From positions 26,898,529 through 26,962,528 of the forward strand of contig NC_079210.1 in assembly GCF_026745355.1 (NCBI RefSeq): DNA of 64,000 bases, in the 5' to 3' direction. The stretch comes from Beta vulgaris subsp. vulgaris. Lineage: Eukaryota > Streptophyta > Magnoliopsida > Caryophyllales > Amaranthaceae. Numbering within the stretch: the stretch's first letter is position 1; each line of letters starts with the position of its first letter. Below the pieces are notes generated by a model that was not told the DNA's origin, ran no database searches, and worked only from the letters and a program-made list of their open reading frames with translations. The position numbers and the translations under genes were made by a program. Below are positions 1-10,600 of the stretch, piece by piece.

Positions 1-1
1 G

Positions 2-1251
2 AAGGCCAATAAGATCAACAAGCCCTCCAAGCCGAAGGTAAACAATTTTTCCGTCCGACCTGGTTTGAGTTCAATTCGTATATCTTGCTAACTCCTTGGT
101 TTTTATAGGATCCCTCCAACCCCAAACCGAGGAAACGCAAGGAGAGGGCCAAGGAGAGGGTCGAGCTGACAGAGAAGGCTCTGGCCAAAGCTCGAGCTGA
201 GAAGGAGGCCTCAGCGAAAAAGGCTCGGAAGGAGCCTTCGGTTGAGGTGAACAGTCCCCGACCTGATTCTGGAGGGGGGGACACCCACGTTTCGGTTCAT
301 CCCTCGGACTTTGAGCCTGTCCGGAGTCCGGGACATGTTCAGGGGACCTCCAACCCTTCTTTGGCTGAGCGGTCTCTGTCCGAGGCGCCTGTCCCTTTTA
401 CCCAAATGTCCAAAACGGACAAGAAGAAGAGGATTTCCGACGCACTGGAGATCCTATGCACTCAAACCGACCGAGACCATATTAATGAGGTCAATGGGAG
501 GAATGAGTTGAGCGAGCTCTTTCGCTCTTGGATGGACGTAAGTGAACTTTTCTTTGCCCTTTACATGCCTTTTATTAGCCCACTTCTAACTGATTGTTTA
601 TTACTCTGGCAGTTTTCCATCCGAATGACCAAGGTGGCCGAAGACCGGCTCGCTCTGGTCCAAGAGGTCTCTGATCTGAAGGAGGCGGCTCGGAAGCACT
701 TTGACGAGCTGTACCAGGCCAAGGAGGCCAAGCGCTTGGCCGAGCTTCGTCTGGAGGAGGCCAACTCCAAGATCGATAAGGGCGAGGCGGCTTGGAAGCA
801 GGAGCGGGAGGATTGGAAGGTGGAGAGGGCCAACCTTTCCTTGGCTAAGGAGAATGCCGAGTCCGCCAAGGCAACGGCCGAGTCCGCCCAGGCTCGAGTC
901 GAGGGTGACTTGGAGAGGGTCAAGTTTAAACTTTCCATGGCCGAGGCCCAACTGAAGGAGGCTCAGGCGGCTGTTACCCGCTCTCAGGAGGAGTGGTTCA
1001 AGGCCTGGCAGGCCTCGGACGATTGCACTGAATTTTGCGCCGAGGTTGGCCAGTCTTCCCATAAGATGGGCGAGGATGAGGCCCTCACCAAGCTTAGGGA
1101 GGCCCTGGCCGACTCCTGCCCAGAAGCCGACTGGAATTCTGTCTGGTCGTGCTACCAGGAGATAGTTGATGCCGAGGCAGCCGTCATCAAGGCAAAAATG
1201 GCCGAGGAAATGAGCTCGGATGACGAGGGTGATGATGACGAAGAGCGCTAG
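2..1251 (+). CDS. Antisense extra ORF of Tat element, coiled-coil protein, two introns, N-terminus outside window
   Basis: The visible part has three exons, 2-37, 109-537 and 613-1251. They are separated by introns of 71 bp and 75 bp that begin GT and end AG, and both lie in phase 0. Together they give about 368 residues and end at TAG 1249-1251. Residues after the first exon are Lys/Glu-rich with an Arg/Lys cluster. The last exon is a long Ala/Glu/Lys-rich heptad-like helix (coiled coil) with an acidic tail (DDEGDDDEER). No catalytic motif is visible. It lies opposite and downstream of gag-pol, the position known for antisense extra ORFs in Tat elements, whose products are often labelled putative gypsy-type transposase or plant-mobile-domain-like. 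The function of these ORFs is unknown. The reading frame is open over all visible exons while the neighbouring pol is broken in many places. The start codon is not visible. Confidence 0.75.
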
Positions 1252-1641
1252 CACCGAGCCGCCTCCGGGAGCGTTGCCGAGCAACCTGATGTTGAGAACC
1301 CTGCTGTCGACCCTGCTGCCGACCCCACTCCCCAGCTGCCTTAGGATTTTATTATGCTTTTGCCATGTTGGCTTTTTGCTTTAATCTTTGTATTACTTTT
1401 GTAAACTTTTGGTTGTATTTTGCAACTTTTGATCAATTGGAATACAACTACTATTTTGCAACTTGCCATTTGTCGCACTTTTTGTTATTTGCAATATACA
1501 ACATTTAATAGACAATAAACTGGTTAAGTCTTCTTGCCTTTTTATCAAAATATTAGACTGGCTAAGTCTTTTTATTTCTGGGGTAGAAACCCGACTTGGT
1601 ACATGGACTGGTTAAGTCCGAGTTACAATTGGATTTGTTTG
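1252..1641. other. Spacer between antisense ORF and pol end
   Basis: A T-rich stretch that probably contains the antisense gene's 3' UTR. The motif ACTGGTTAAGTC or close variants occurs three times (about 1519, 1558 and 1608), and AATAAA is present near 1514. No ORF of note. Confidence 0.4.
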
Positions 1642-2775
1642 CTAAACCGACCAGGTAGTGCTGGCCTTACAACATGCCCCTAGTGCAAGTAACGAAAAAA
1701 AGTTTAAACATAGAATCTTTTGAGATTGTCTAAGTTCCAAGGTCGAGCCAAGGGACCCCTTCGGGAGATTCGAGTCGGAATGTCCCTGGCTTGATGACTC
1801 TGTAACCTTGTAAGGGCCATCCCAATTTGCCCCCAACTTCCCTTTGAGATGGGAAAGTCCGGTGGCTTCACCTTTCGAACGACCCAGTCGCCAGCGATTG
1901 GCCGAGGCTTTACTCGCCTGTTAAAGTGCCTTGTGATTTTTGCTTGTACCGGATGGCTTGTAGCAAAGCATTGCCTCGGGTTTCTGGCAACAGGTCTAAG
2001 TTGACGGGTTTTCTTCTTCGTTTTGGTCAAACTCATAGAATGTCATCCGAGGGGAGGGGATTCCCACCTCGACCGGAAGGACAGCTTCGCTACCATAGAC
2101 CAAGCCGAAAGGGGAGTGCCCCGTGGCTTCTTTCACTGTTGTTCGAGCCGACCAGAGTACTCCGGGTAGGTCGTCTACCCATGCCCCTTTAGCTGCATCA
2201 AGGGATTTCTTGATACCCTTTAGGACAATTTTATTGGCTGACTCGGCTTGCCGTTGGTCTGAGGGCGGGAGACTGCTGAGAACCTTGTTTGAATGCCGAA
2301 CCGGGCACAATACTCTCGAGTCGGCCCGCTGTTGAACTGTCGGCCATTGTCACCAGGGCCCTTGGGATTCCGAACCGAGTAATGATATTCCTCCATATGA
2401 ACAGCTGGACCTGTTTGTCAGTAATTGACGCCAGTGGCTCGGCTTGGTCCACTTGGTGAAGTAATCAATGGCCACAATTAGGAACTTCCTTTGCCCAGAA
2501 GCTGGGGGGAAAGGTCCGAGCAGGTCCATGCCCCACTTGTCGAAGGGCAGGACTGCTTGAATGGTGGTGAGGGGAGTGGCAGGCGCCCTTGGTATGTCCG
2601 AGTGAATCTGGCAGGAGGGACACCGCCGGACTAAGTCCGAGGCGTCAGCTTTCAAAGTAGGCCAATAGTACCTGCCCTTAGCGCCTTTCCGGCTATGTTC
2701 GCCCCCTTGATGGCTTCCGCAGGCTCCTTGGTGTATTTCCCGGAGGACATAATTTCCTTCCTCGGGGTTATACAT
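1642..2775 (-). pseudogene. Integrase of Tat element, frameshifted
   Basis: Integrase inserts the element cDNA into host DNA. The segment 2775-2350 reads a zinc-binding HHCC region (HQGACGSH, then CPSCQ), followed by the start of the catalytic core (MDLLGPFP, IVAIDYFTKW). The core then shifts frame. 2452-2231 carries RFGIPRALV, and 2310-1996 carries the core end with the typical LVYGSEAVLPVE. 2036-1704 and 1836-1642 carry the C-terminal part (DWVVRKV, NWDGPYKV). At least three frame changes are needed to read it through, and the second catalytic Asp region is degraded. It is the last domain of pol, as expected for Ty3/gypsy. Confidence 0.85.
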
Positions 2776-2987
2776 TTAGGAGGGGATGAGTGAAGGACTT
2801 TTTATAGAGCTGCCTTTCATGCCAAAGGAACCAACCTGATTTATGCTTAACCCGGTCGGCTTCTTTAGGATCACTGGGTAAGGTCCCGTCTCGCAAGTAC
2901 TCCACAATTTCGCCCATCCAGTTTGAGGACGATTGAGTACGAGCTGCTCTTTGGCATTTATGCTAGGCTCCTTCAATACTTCCCAAG
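2776..2987 (-). pseudogene. Pol linker between second RNase H and integrase
   Basis: A minus-strand stretch joining the RNase H and integrase modules. It has no recognisable domain of its own. The frame containing NAKEQLVLNRPQTGWAK looks like the usual linker that carries short conserved Trp-rich motifs. It belongs to the same broken pol gene. Confidence 0.5.
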
Positions 2988-3500
2988 TTATGGTTCTGGG
3001 GCCGACCCTTCAGCAGAACTAGCCATCCGAGCCAGTGCATCAGCTTGCTGTTTTCCGAGCGAGGAATGTGGGAATCCGGAATCCGGACAACCTTCAATGA
3101 CAGCTCGGGCTTTGGCCAAGTACATCCTCATGTTGTCCTCCTTGGCCTCATAGTCTCCGGAAATCTGACCCACTATGAGTTGTGAGTCGGACTTGGCTAT
3201 GACCGATGTTGCCCCGGCTAGGATGCATAGCTGTATCCGAGGATGAGGCCTCATATCGGCTTCATTGTTAGATCCGAGAAATCTCGAACTTAACAGCATA
3301 TTCAATTTTTTCTCCGACCGGGGATGAGCCCTGTCCACAACCACTCTTTGTGGATGACCCATCAACAAGCAACTCCCACTCCTCTTGCGAACCGACCGGG
3401 GGTCGAGTTGCGCATTCAGTGATGAAGTCAGCGAGTGCTTGGGCCTTGATGGCCTTCGGGCTCGAATTCGAGCCCAAAATCTGCTAACTGGTCTGCCCAA
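2988..3500 (-). pseudogene. Second (archaeal-like) RNase H domain of Tat pol
   Basis: Two overlapping frames together show a second RNase H. 3477-3268 has ALADFITE followed by LLVDGSSTKSGCGQG, the first catalytic Asp motif. 3500-2988 has NNEADMR (the Glu motif, with Asp in place of the usual Tyr), VIAKSDSQLIVGQI (second Asp) and QQADALARMAS (last acidic motif). This duplicate domain downstream of RT-RNase H and before integrase is a known hallmark of Tat-lineage elements. A frameshift lies near 3300. The RNase H inside the RT module (3525-3887) is separate. Confidence 0.8.
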
Positions 3501-3524
3501 TCGCTCATCCGACTCGAGTGATTT

Positions 3525-4765
3525 CTATCTCAATAGCTTCCGGAGCGGTTGTCCGGTTAGGACTTTGATGGGATGTGCTTGAAATAGGGCTTGAGCTTCC
3601 GGCTCGCCATTACAAGGCAAAGACCATTTTTCAACATCGCTGTACTTCGCCTCGGCCCCCCTATAGGCGTGGCTGATGAAGTAACAGGATGTTGCTTTCC
3701 TTCTCGCTCGGCTATTAGGACGCGCTAAGAGCGTAGTCCGAGACAGCCAAGTAATAACAGGGGTTCCCCCGGCAAGGGGGAGATCAGTTTGGGCAAAGTG
3801 CCAAGTGATTCTTGAGGCAGTGAAGGCTTGCTCGGCTTCATCGTCCCATGCGAACTCTTTTCGCTTCAGGGCCTTGAAGAACAACAAGCTCTTATCGCCG
3901 ACCGGGAGAGAACACCGAGCGCCGCTAAGCAGCCGGTTAGGCGCTGTACTTCCCGAACGTTCCGAGGAGATTTCATTCTAGACCGCTTTGATTTTGTCCG
4001 GGTTGGCTTTATCCTCTCTCATCACTAGAAATCCGAGGCACTTTCCCCCTTTAACTCCGAAGACGCATTTTTTGGGGTTGAGCATCATTCGGTATTTCCT
4101 TAGGGTGCTCAGCGTTTCTTTCAGATCTGCCGGGTGATCCGACTGGGCCTTGCTTTTGACTATCATATCGTCAACGTATACCTCAATGTTCCGACCCAAT
4201 TGGTCGCTGAAGATTTTGTTGACGGTTCGCTGATATGTCGCCCCGGCATTTTTGAGGCCGAACGGCATCATCTTGTAGCAGTAGACACCCTGAGGAGTAA
4301 TGAATGCTGTATGAACCCTATCCTTCTCGGCCATGGGAATTTGATGATAGCCGGCATTTGCATCCATGAAGCTGAGAAGGGCGTGCCCTGCCGTTGAATC
4401 GACCAGCCTATCGATCTTTGGCAAGGGTGATTGTCTTTTGGGCAGGCTTTGTTTAAGTCGGTGAAATCGACACACATTCGCCATGCCCTCGGCTTTTTAC
4501 CAAACCACGTTGGCCAGCCACTCCGAGTATTGACATTCTTCTATGAAACCCGCTTCGAGCAGCTTCTTGACCTCTGGCTGCTGCGGCATTTCTTTCGGAC
4601 CTTGGTGTCTGAGCTTTTGCTTGATTGGTCTGAACCCCTCTTTAATGTTAAGCTCATGACACATGATTTTCGGGTCGAGCCCGGCATTTCTGTGGCCTCA
4701 TAGGCGAAGACATCTTGGTACTCCGTGAGCACTTGGATGATATCTTGCCTTGTTTGGGGGTCCAT
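3525..4765 (-). pseudogene. Reverse transcriptase and first RNase H of Tat pol
   Basis: The RT lies at 4484-3978. Its motifs include FMDANAGYHQIPM, MMPFGLKNAGATYQR and the catalytic YVDDM. An upstream piece (4765-4541) has the LTEYQDVFAYEATEMPG region that precedes RT in Ty3/gypsy pol. Downstream, 3887-3525 has FFKALKRKEFAWDDEAEQAF and FISHAYRGAEAKYSDVEK, the connection and first RNase H region. These three pieces are in different frames, so the enzyme is broken. The RT converts element RNA to cDNA in virus-like particles. Confidence 0.88.
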
Positions 4766-4864
4766 GGCCTTGCCTACCCTGACAGTCCGACCGGGGTCCT
4801 GGCCGATCGCGACTTCTTCGTCATCCTCGGCTGGCTGAGGCGTCGTATTGCTTGGGGTTTTCAG

Positions 4865-5340
4865 TTATGTACACCCCGAGGCTGTTGAGGGCTGACCCCC
4901 TTCGATATTTCTTTTTTTCGAGTCCTTTTGGACGTCGTTGTCCGAGTCCTTTTGGACGTCGTTATTTTTGAGGCTATTCACATAGCACTCTCTTGCGGCC
5001 TGTTGGTCGCCTTGAATTTTTCCTACCTTCCCGTCATCAGTCTCAAACTGCAAGAGGAGCTGGTAGGTGGAGATGGCGGCCTTGGCTTTGTTTAGCATGG
5101 GCCTCCCCATTATTATGTTGTAAGGCAAAGGGATGTCTACCACCAAGAAGTCGATCGGTAGGCTTCTCCCCTTACCCTTTTCACCCATCCGAGTGGGTAA
5201 TTTTATTGATCCGACCGGGTGGACAGAGTTGCCCCCGAAGCCTATGAGCGGCTGAGCCATGGGGTAACATCCCGCTCGGTGTACTTCAACTTTTGAGGCA
5301 GTCAAGGGTGATTATATCAGCGGATGACCCACTATCCACC
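4865..5340 (-). pseudogene. Aspartic protease domain of Tat polyprotein
   Basis: The active-site motif VDSGSSADI can be read on the minus strand at about 5338-5308. It is followed in another frame (5305-4865) by PLIGFGG and then by DFLVVDIPLPYNIIMGRPML, the flap and second hydrophobic-Gly motif of retropepsin-like enzymes. The protease would cut the Gag-Pol polyprotein. A frame change separates the active site from the rest. A 27-bp direct repeat near 4917-4967 gives the doubled residues DNDVQKDS. Confidence 0.75.
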
Positions 5341-5469
5341 AATACCCTCTTTACCTTTGTATTGCTACCTTGAGCTCGATGACTAGGGGGTCGTCGTGCG
5401 GAACGTGCAACGTCCGACTGGGTTCCCCGAAGGTCATGACGGGGCCACTAGCTCGGGGAGCTGGACATC

Positions 5470-7179
5470 AAGACCTGATGTTTAGGTTTTGGAGGTGAGC
5501 CTTGCGTGCTCGGCCGGTTAGGCCTCCCGACGCGAATCCCCAGCGATGACACCAATGAATCCTTCCGTGTCCCCACTGTTCGACTGACCCACCTTTTGCT
5601 TCCCCTTTTTCTTCGCTCGAGCGCTTTAGGTAGGGGTTTAGTTTGCCCTGGTCGGCCAAACCGTCAAGGATTTCTTGAGCTCTCGACAGTCTTGGTGGTG
5701 TGTCCACATTCCTTGTGGTAGTCACACCATAACTCTTATCCCTCCGAGACGATGATGTCCGGATGGGCGTTGGCCTGGGAAGCCAATTTTTGTTCCGGAT
5801 GTCAAAGTAGATTCCTTCCGGTTTTTATTGAATCGGGGTCGTTGCCATTATCGGTGAGCCATCCCTCGGCCCCCGTTCTTTGATGTTTAGGCTGACCCAG
5901 AGACTCCTTCATCTTTTCTCTTCTTGCCACCCTCTCATCCGAGTAACGGCAGATTCCGTTGCCTGGATGAATCTTTGGGCCCGAGCCATGGCTTCCGAGT
6001 AAGTTTTACTTCATTCTCGCCAATGACCATCTGAGCCGACCCGGTTGGAGCCCGGACATGAGGGCAGCGAAGGCTACAGCGTCCTGTAGGTCGGTTATTT
6101 TGAGAGATTCCTCGTTGAACCTCTTTATGATAGTCCGACAAGGATTCATTCTTGTCTTGCTTCAACCCCATGAGGTGAAGGCTGGTTTTTCTTTGCCTCT
6201 TTCCAGCTACGAACTGGTGGATGAAGAGGTGTTCCAGTATGGCGAAGTCAGTGATGACCCCCGCCGGTAGTTCTTGGAACCAATTGAGAGCCAGACCTTT
6301 GAGAGGTGGTAGGGAAGAAGCGGCACCAAGTGGCCTCGCAACTTGTCTGACGCTCATTTGAGCCTTGTAACTAGCCATATGATCATCTGGGTCGGTTAGG
6401 CCCGCAAATGGCTCGATCAGGGGGTTTTGATTTTCCCGGGGTTGGGTCCCTAGGATTTCTTGGCTGAAGGGGATCAGAACTTGAGCCCCCTCCAGTTAGC
6501 CTAGAGGTGAGAATGAGCCGAGTCCCCTTGGCCCTCTCGGTCATTTGCTTTTTCTTGAGGAACTCCCGAGCGTCATAGCCTTGGCTGAGGCGCTTCTTGT
6601 TGTTAAGGAATTCCGGGCATCTTGGGGTTTCCGACCCACCCCCCTTGGGGATTTAGATATGGGTTTCTGCATGCAGACGGGCCGACCCCTGTCGCTGACT
6701 TTTCTTTTCCCGGTGGCTCGGGTCTCTCGCATCGGACCGTGGCCGGCTAGGCTGCGGATCCGATTAGAACGAGAGTGTCCCTCTGGGAGCGGACGACCGT
6801 GCGCTCTCTGGGCTCATGCTGATTGAGCGGGACGACTTGTTGCGGCTGCCTCTGTTGGAGCATGGCCATCATGTCCATCATGCCCTTTTGGAAAGTTTCC
6901 TGGAGCTGAGCCGTGATAAGGGCCAGGTCAGACGCAAAGAGCGCTGAGGCTCCACATGCTGAATATGCTGGGATACCGACCGAGGGTCCAGAGTTTGGAT
7001 GGTAGGTGACCTCCGATCCGGTGAGGGGGTCCGCTCGGCCTCCCTGTTATGTGCAGGCGAGTGACCTCGCTCCGGCCGAGGGTTCGGGGGTTCCCTATTG
7101 TGCGCGGGGGAGTGGCCTCTTTCTGGCCGACCGACTGGTCAGAGGCTTGCTTAGCGCGAGTGTTCTTTGTTGGTGCCAT
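5470..7179 (-). pseudogene. Gag of Tat element, frameshifted
   Basis: The likely start is the ATG at 7179 (MAPTKNT), the first ATG of that frame close to the primer-binding site. The capsid-like retrotransposon gag domain is in 6378-5935 (LALNWFQELPAG, FIHQFVAGKRQRKTSLHLM, ESLSDYHKEV). A C-terminal segment at 5725-5468 (ILDGLADQGKLNPYLKR) is typical of the region before the protease. The middle (6732-6541) is Arg/Ser-rich. At least three frame changes are needed. Gag would form the particle that holds element RNA. Confidence 0.75.
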
Positions 7180-7253
7180 TGTCAATTGGCGTTCGAGCTG
7201 AGTAGCTGAGTGAGTAAATCTGAGTGAGTGGTGGCGAAGTAACTTTTTGTACT

Positions 7254-7272
7254 ATCCCCACAGACGGCGCCA
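7254..7272 (-). promoter_or_regulatory. Primer-binding site
   Basis: The minus strand reads TGGCGCCGTCTGTGGGGAT three bases after the LTR end. TGGCGCC is the usual start of plant gypsy primer-binding sites. The tRNA species is not assigned here. Confidence 0.75.
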
Positions 7273-7275
7273 AAC

Positions 7276-7685
7276 TGTTTCTGTCTAGAAATTAAGGGTT
7301 CTGATTCCTTTGCTTAGGGAATACCGGGTCAGATTCGAATGTCTGGTCCAAAGTCCGTACGCCGGAATCCTGCAAAAGTAATGGTTAGACTGCCCCGGGG
7401 GTTGTTCCGGGATCGCCTCTCCGACGCTCAAGTCAGTGATCAAGCTTAGAGAGATAAAGTCTAGAGAGAGATGCTCTGATTTGTTAGGTAAGAATTCAAT
7501 ACCTTCTCATTGATGAGGGGGTTGAGTATTTATAGTGCTTGGGATATCCCAACTGTAGGCCAGCTGGAGGGCACTGACAACTGGGAGGCACTATCACTGG
7601 TGGGGCCCACTGGAGGTTTAAGGCTTTATTGGGCTTGATTGTCCCTAGCTGGCTTAACCCAGGAAATAAGCCCAAACACCTCACA
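7276..7685 (-). repeat. 5' LTR of Tat element
   Basis: On the minus strand the LTR runs from TGTGAGG (7685) to GAAACA (7276), about 410 bp, with TG...CA termini and the primer-binding site just inside. A TATA box lies within it. The outer boundary is inferred from the TG terminus. The 3' LTR is outside the window, so LTR identity and the TSD (candidate TACTC at 7686-7690) cannot be checked. Confidence 0.7.
7527..7534 (-). promoter_or_regulatory. TATA box of the Tat LTR
   Basis: TATAAATA on the minus strand within the LTR, about 150 bp from the LTR 5' end, at a plausible U3/R position. Confidence 0.5.
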
Positions 7686-10600
7686 TACTCCACATAATGA
7701 ACTAACCGATGACTCTTAAACCCAACCATCGCTAATAATAATCTTTGGCAATTTTTATAAACAAAAAGAAACGATAGACGATAACTAACTATCTATTAAC
7801 CACGTAGGTAAACTAATACACATTCCTTAAATCATCAATCCTAGTTCTAAATCATGACCACCCCCAAATCAATAACGACCATCCGATAGTACCTTAACAA
7901 CCATAATGATCAAAAACTAATAATCACTCTTATTTCATTAGATATGAAATATATATGAATACTAATTGAAACTTTCTATGAAACTATAATGCACCAACAT
8001 GAAAATAACACAAATTTGGAGAGATGATTCGACGCATCTATCTAGGATATAAAATTACAATTTGAGTTCTTAAGATCACTCAATGTAAATATAGGATAAA
8101 ATAAAATACAAATCAATAATCATCCCATAAAACTTATTAGGCTTTCGTTAACTTAAGAGAGAACAAGAATCTAAGGACATGAGTAATGCGCCCAAGTAAC
8201 AACACATCAACAACAACGCATAGCACAAGAGGAAAATTCATCTTACAAAACAATAAGTATATTACCTTTGATACTCTACGAACCACCAACACCCGTCGGC
8301 GGTGACGTCAGCGAGCGCAAGGCAACAACAACAGCAGCGAACTAGAACAAGGGAGTGGAAAACGAATCGGCGACAGCACCACCAACCACAACCAACAGTA
8401 ACACGACAACCGCGGTTCACCGGCTTACAATGGCAACAAACGCGGCAACACCAGCCACAACCAACCAACGCGCGAAGAAGAAGAGAGATGGAACAGCACA
8501 ACCAGCGAGCAGTAAGAAGAGGAGGAAGAAACTCCGATAAAGGGGATTGTACTCCGGCGAGCTGAAGAAGGGGGAAACACCGCAAGCAAGAGAGAGAGAA
8601 GTACTAAGTTGGGGTTTCACGGGAAGGATGAGGGTTTTGGGGCTTCGAATTTTTCACGGGGTTGGGGTTTGGGTTTGTGAGAAAATTGGATGAGAAGCGT
8701 CTAATAGATAGAGCTGTTAGTTTGGTTGATAAACGGTTGATTGAACTGAAACAACTGAAATTTGAACTGAATTAAACTGAATTGAGAGTAATTGTAACTG
8801 AAATAAACTGAAAAATTATGAATTGAAACTGAAATAAAATGTAAATGAAAAACGAAAACTGAACTGCAACTGAACTGAAATAAACTGTAACTGAAAATAA
8901 CTGTGAAAAACTGAAAAGTTGATTGATCAACTAAACTGAACTGAGTATGTAACTGAATTAACTGAACTGAAACCAATTTAAACTGAAATAATTTCAAAGT
9001 GGTTTTTAACTATATATACCCAAACTGAATTCACATATTATCCAAATCCATGATAGTACTCCAATTCACATACAAATTTTATCATGATAATTTTTTTATT
9101 AGTACTTGAATTTATGACATATAACTTAATTTCTTAATAAATTTTAACTATCTCAAGTTCACTACTTTATACTCTAAAGTCAATTTATATTTTACTCAAC
9201 TTTATGATATACTCTTACATGAAGATTTATCATGACAATTTATTAGTATATGAATTTATGACATTATAACTATATAAAACTTAAATTTTTAATTTTATCT
9301 TTTGTTATATATACATAACTCGTCAAAATTAATATCAAATACAAATTTTCTATGTCTAGAAAGAAAATTGAGCATTGTATCAATTCGTCACCCACAGATT
9401 TGCTGCTTCTTGTGAAAATATATTTCTACAGTTCTATATGTTGATGAAATAAGTAGATTTACATCAACAAATCTCATTGGTAAAACAAAGTTAGGACACA
9501 TACGAATACAGTATCACATACTAATACTGCAACTAAAATTACAATATTGAAAATCATATCAATAAATAGAGAAAATTAGGACAAAATTGCCATTTTATTT
9601 ATCATTCTCCAATATTCATATTTTACAAAACTAATCTAACCATACAAAAAACAAAAACTTAATAAATTACAAAGTAATAAGCATGTAGGCTCCTTTATTT
9701 TCTTAAAAAAAATACCAATTTATTTGCACCACCACAGTTACAAAATAATTATACTCGTTCCAACCTCCAGATCTGTTAACACTGAAAAAAATTATAATTA
9801 CATTTTATAACTATGCTACTCTTGTAGATCGTCTCCCTTGTTCCATGACTTGCAACTCATCATCAATTGGTTATTCCATTTTCTAAATATTGCCTGTAAG
9901 GAAAAAAAATGTTGCCGGTAAGGAAACAAAAAAAAAACTGAGATCTCAAATGTCATTTTCTAAATATCATCGGCATAGTAAAAAAAATTGGATGGATTCA
10001 ACAAATTCGGACTAATAGATTCTTGAATGATATCCTTTAAATGACAGTAAAACGAAAAATACCTGAAATTGAAATAAAAATCGAATTAAAAAAAAAGCCT
10101 AGTATCAGTTATTTCAGATCTACAATTTGTTTTCATGAGAAAAGGTATGAAAAACAATAAAAACATAAGGGATGAAGAGGAATATGATTGAAGCAATTAC
10201 TAGCAATTTAGATTCGAGTTTTATGGAAAAGAATCAAGGCCAGTAAAAATTTGGATCTAAAAACATAAACAAACACAATCAGGTAAAGGACTCACCCACA
10301 ACAAATTTGTCGCCACTTTTATGGCACTTCGTCGTTTGTTACCGAGCGAAGGAGGAATGAAGCAATGTTCTTCACATAATATCAAATCTCATCGGCTAAG
10401 ATGAATTTATGAAAAGAAAAAATTTTGACAGTGCATTTTGCTAAAAAAGAGAAGAAATAAGAGGGTGAGGAAGAGAGGATGGAGGCGGGTGAGGAGAGGA
10501 CGGAGGCGGGATGGAGAGATATGAAGGTTAGGGTTTATAAATAATGGAGGACGCAAATCAACAGTATTGACTTGTGGGACTGATGATCAACTGTTATGTC

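Larger units (their letters stand above)
1..7685 (-). mobile_element. Ty3/gypsy Tat-lineage LTR retrotransposon, degenerate, cut by window start
   Basis: Reading on the minus strand from 7685 leftwards, the order is 5' LTR (7685-7276), primer-binding site (7272-7254), gag, protease, RT with RNase H, a second RNase H of the archaeal-like type, and integrase ending near 1642. A plus-strand ORF follows downstream of pol. The domain order PR-RT-RH-second RH-IN and an antisense ORF between pol and the 3' LTR are known features of the plant Tat lineage (Ogre, Retand, TatI-III). The 3' LTR and the rest of the antisense gene lie outside the window. Frameshifts and stops break every coding module, so this copy is not autonomous. 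It appears inserted in, or beside, the LTR-like sequence that begins at 7686. Confidence 0.9.

Noticed and set aside
601..1284. Long minus-strand Leu/Gly-rich open frame
   Set aside because: It is the complement of the spliced antisense ORF; the plus strand has splice sites and a coiled coil, and this frame has no recognisable motif.
8302..8620. Overlapping open frames rich in Gln/Arg and in Cys/Leu
   Set aside because: They lie in a low-complexity ACAACA/GAGGAG stretch of an LTR-like sequence, and the same stretch in the solo LTR gives different frames.
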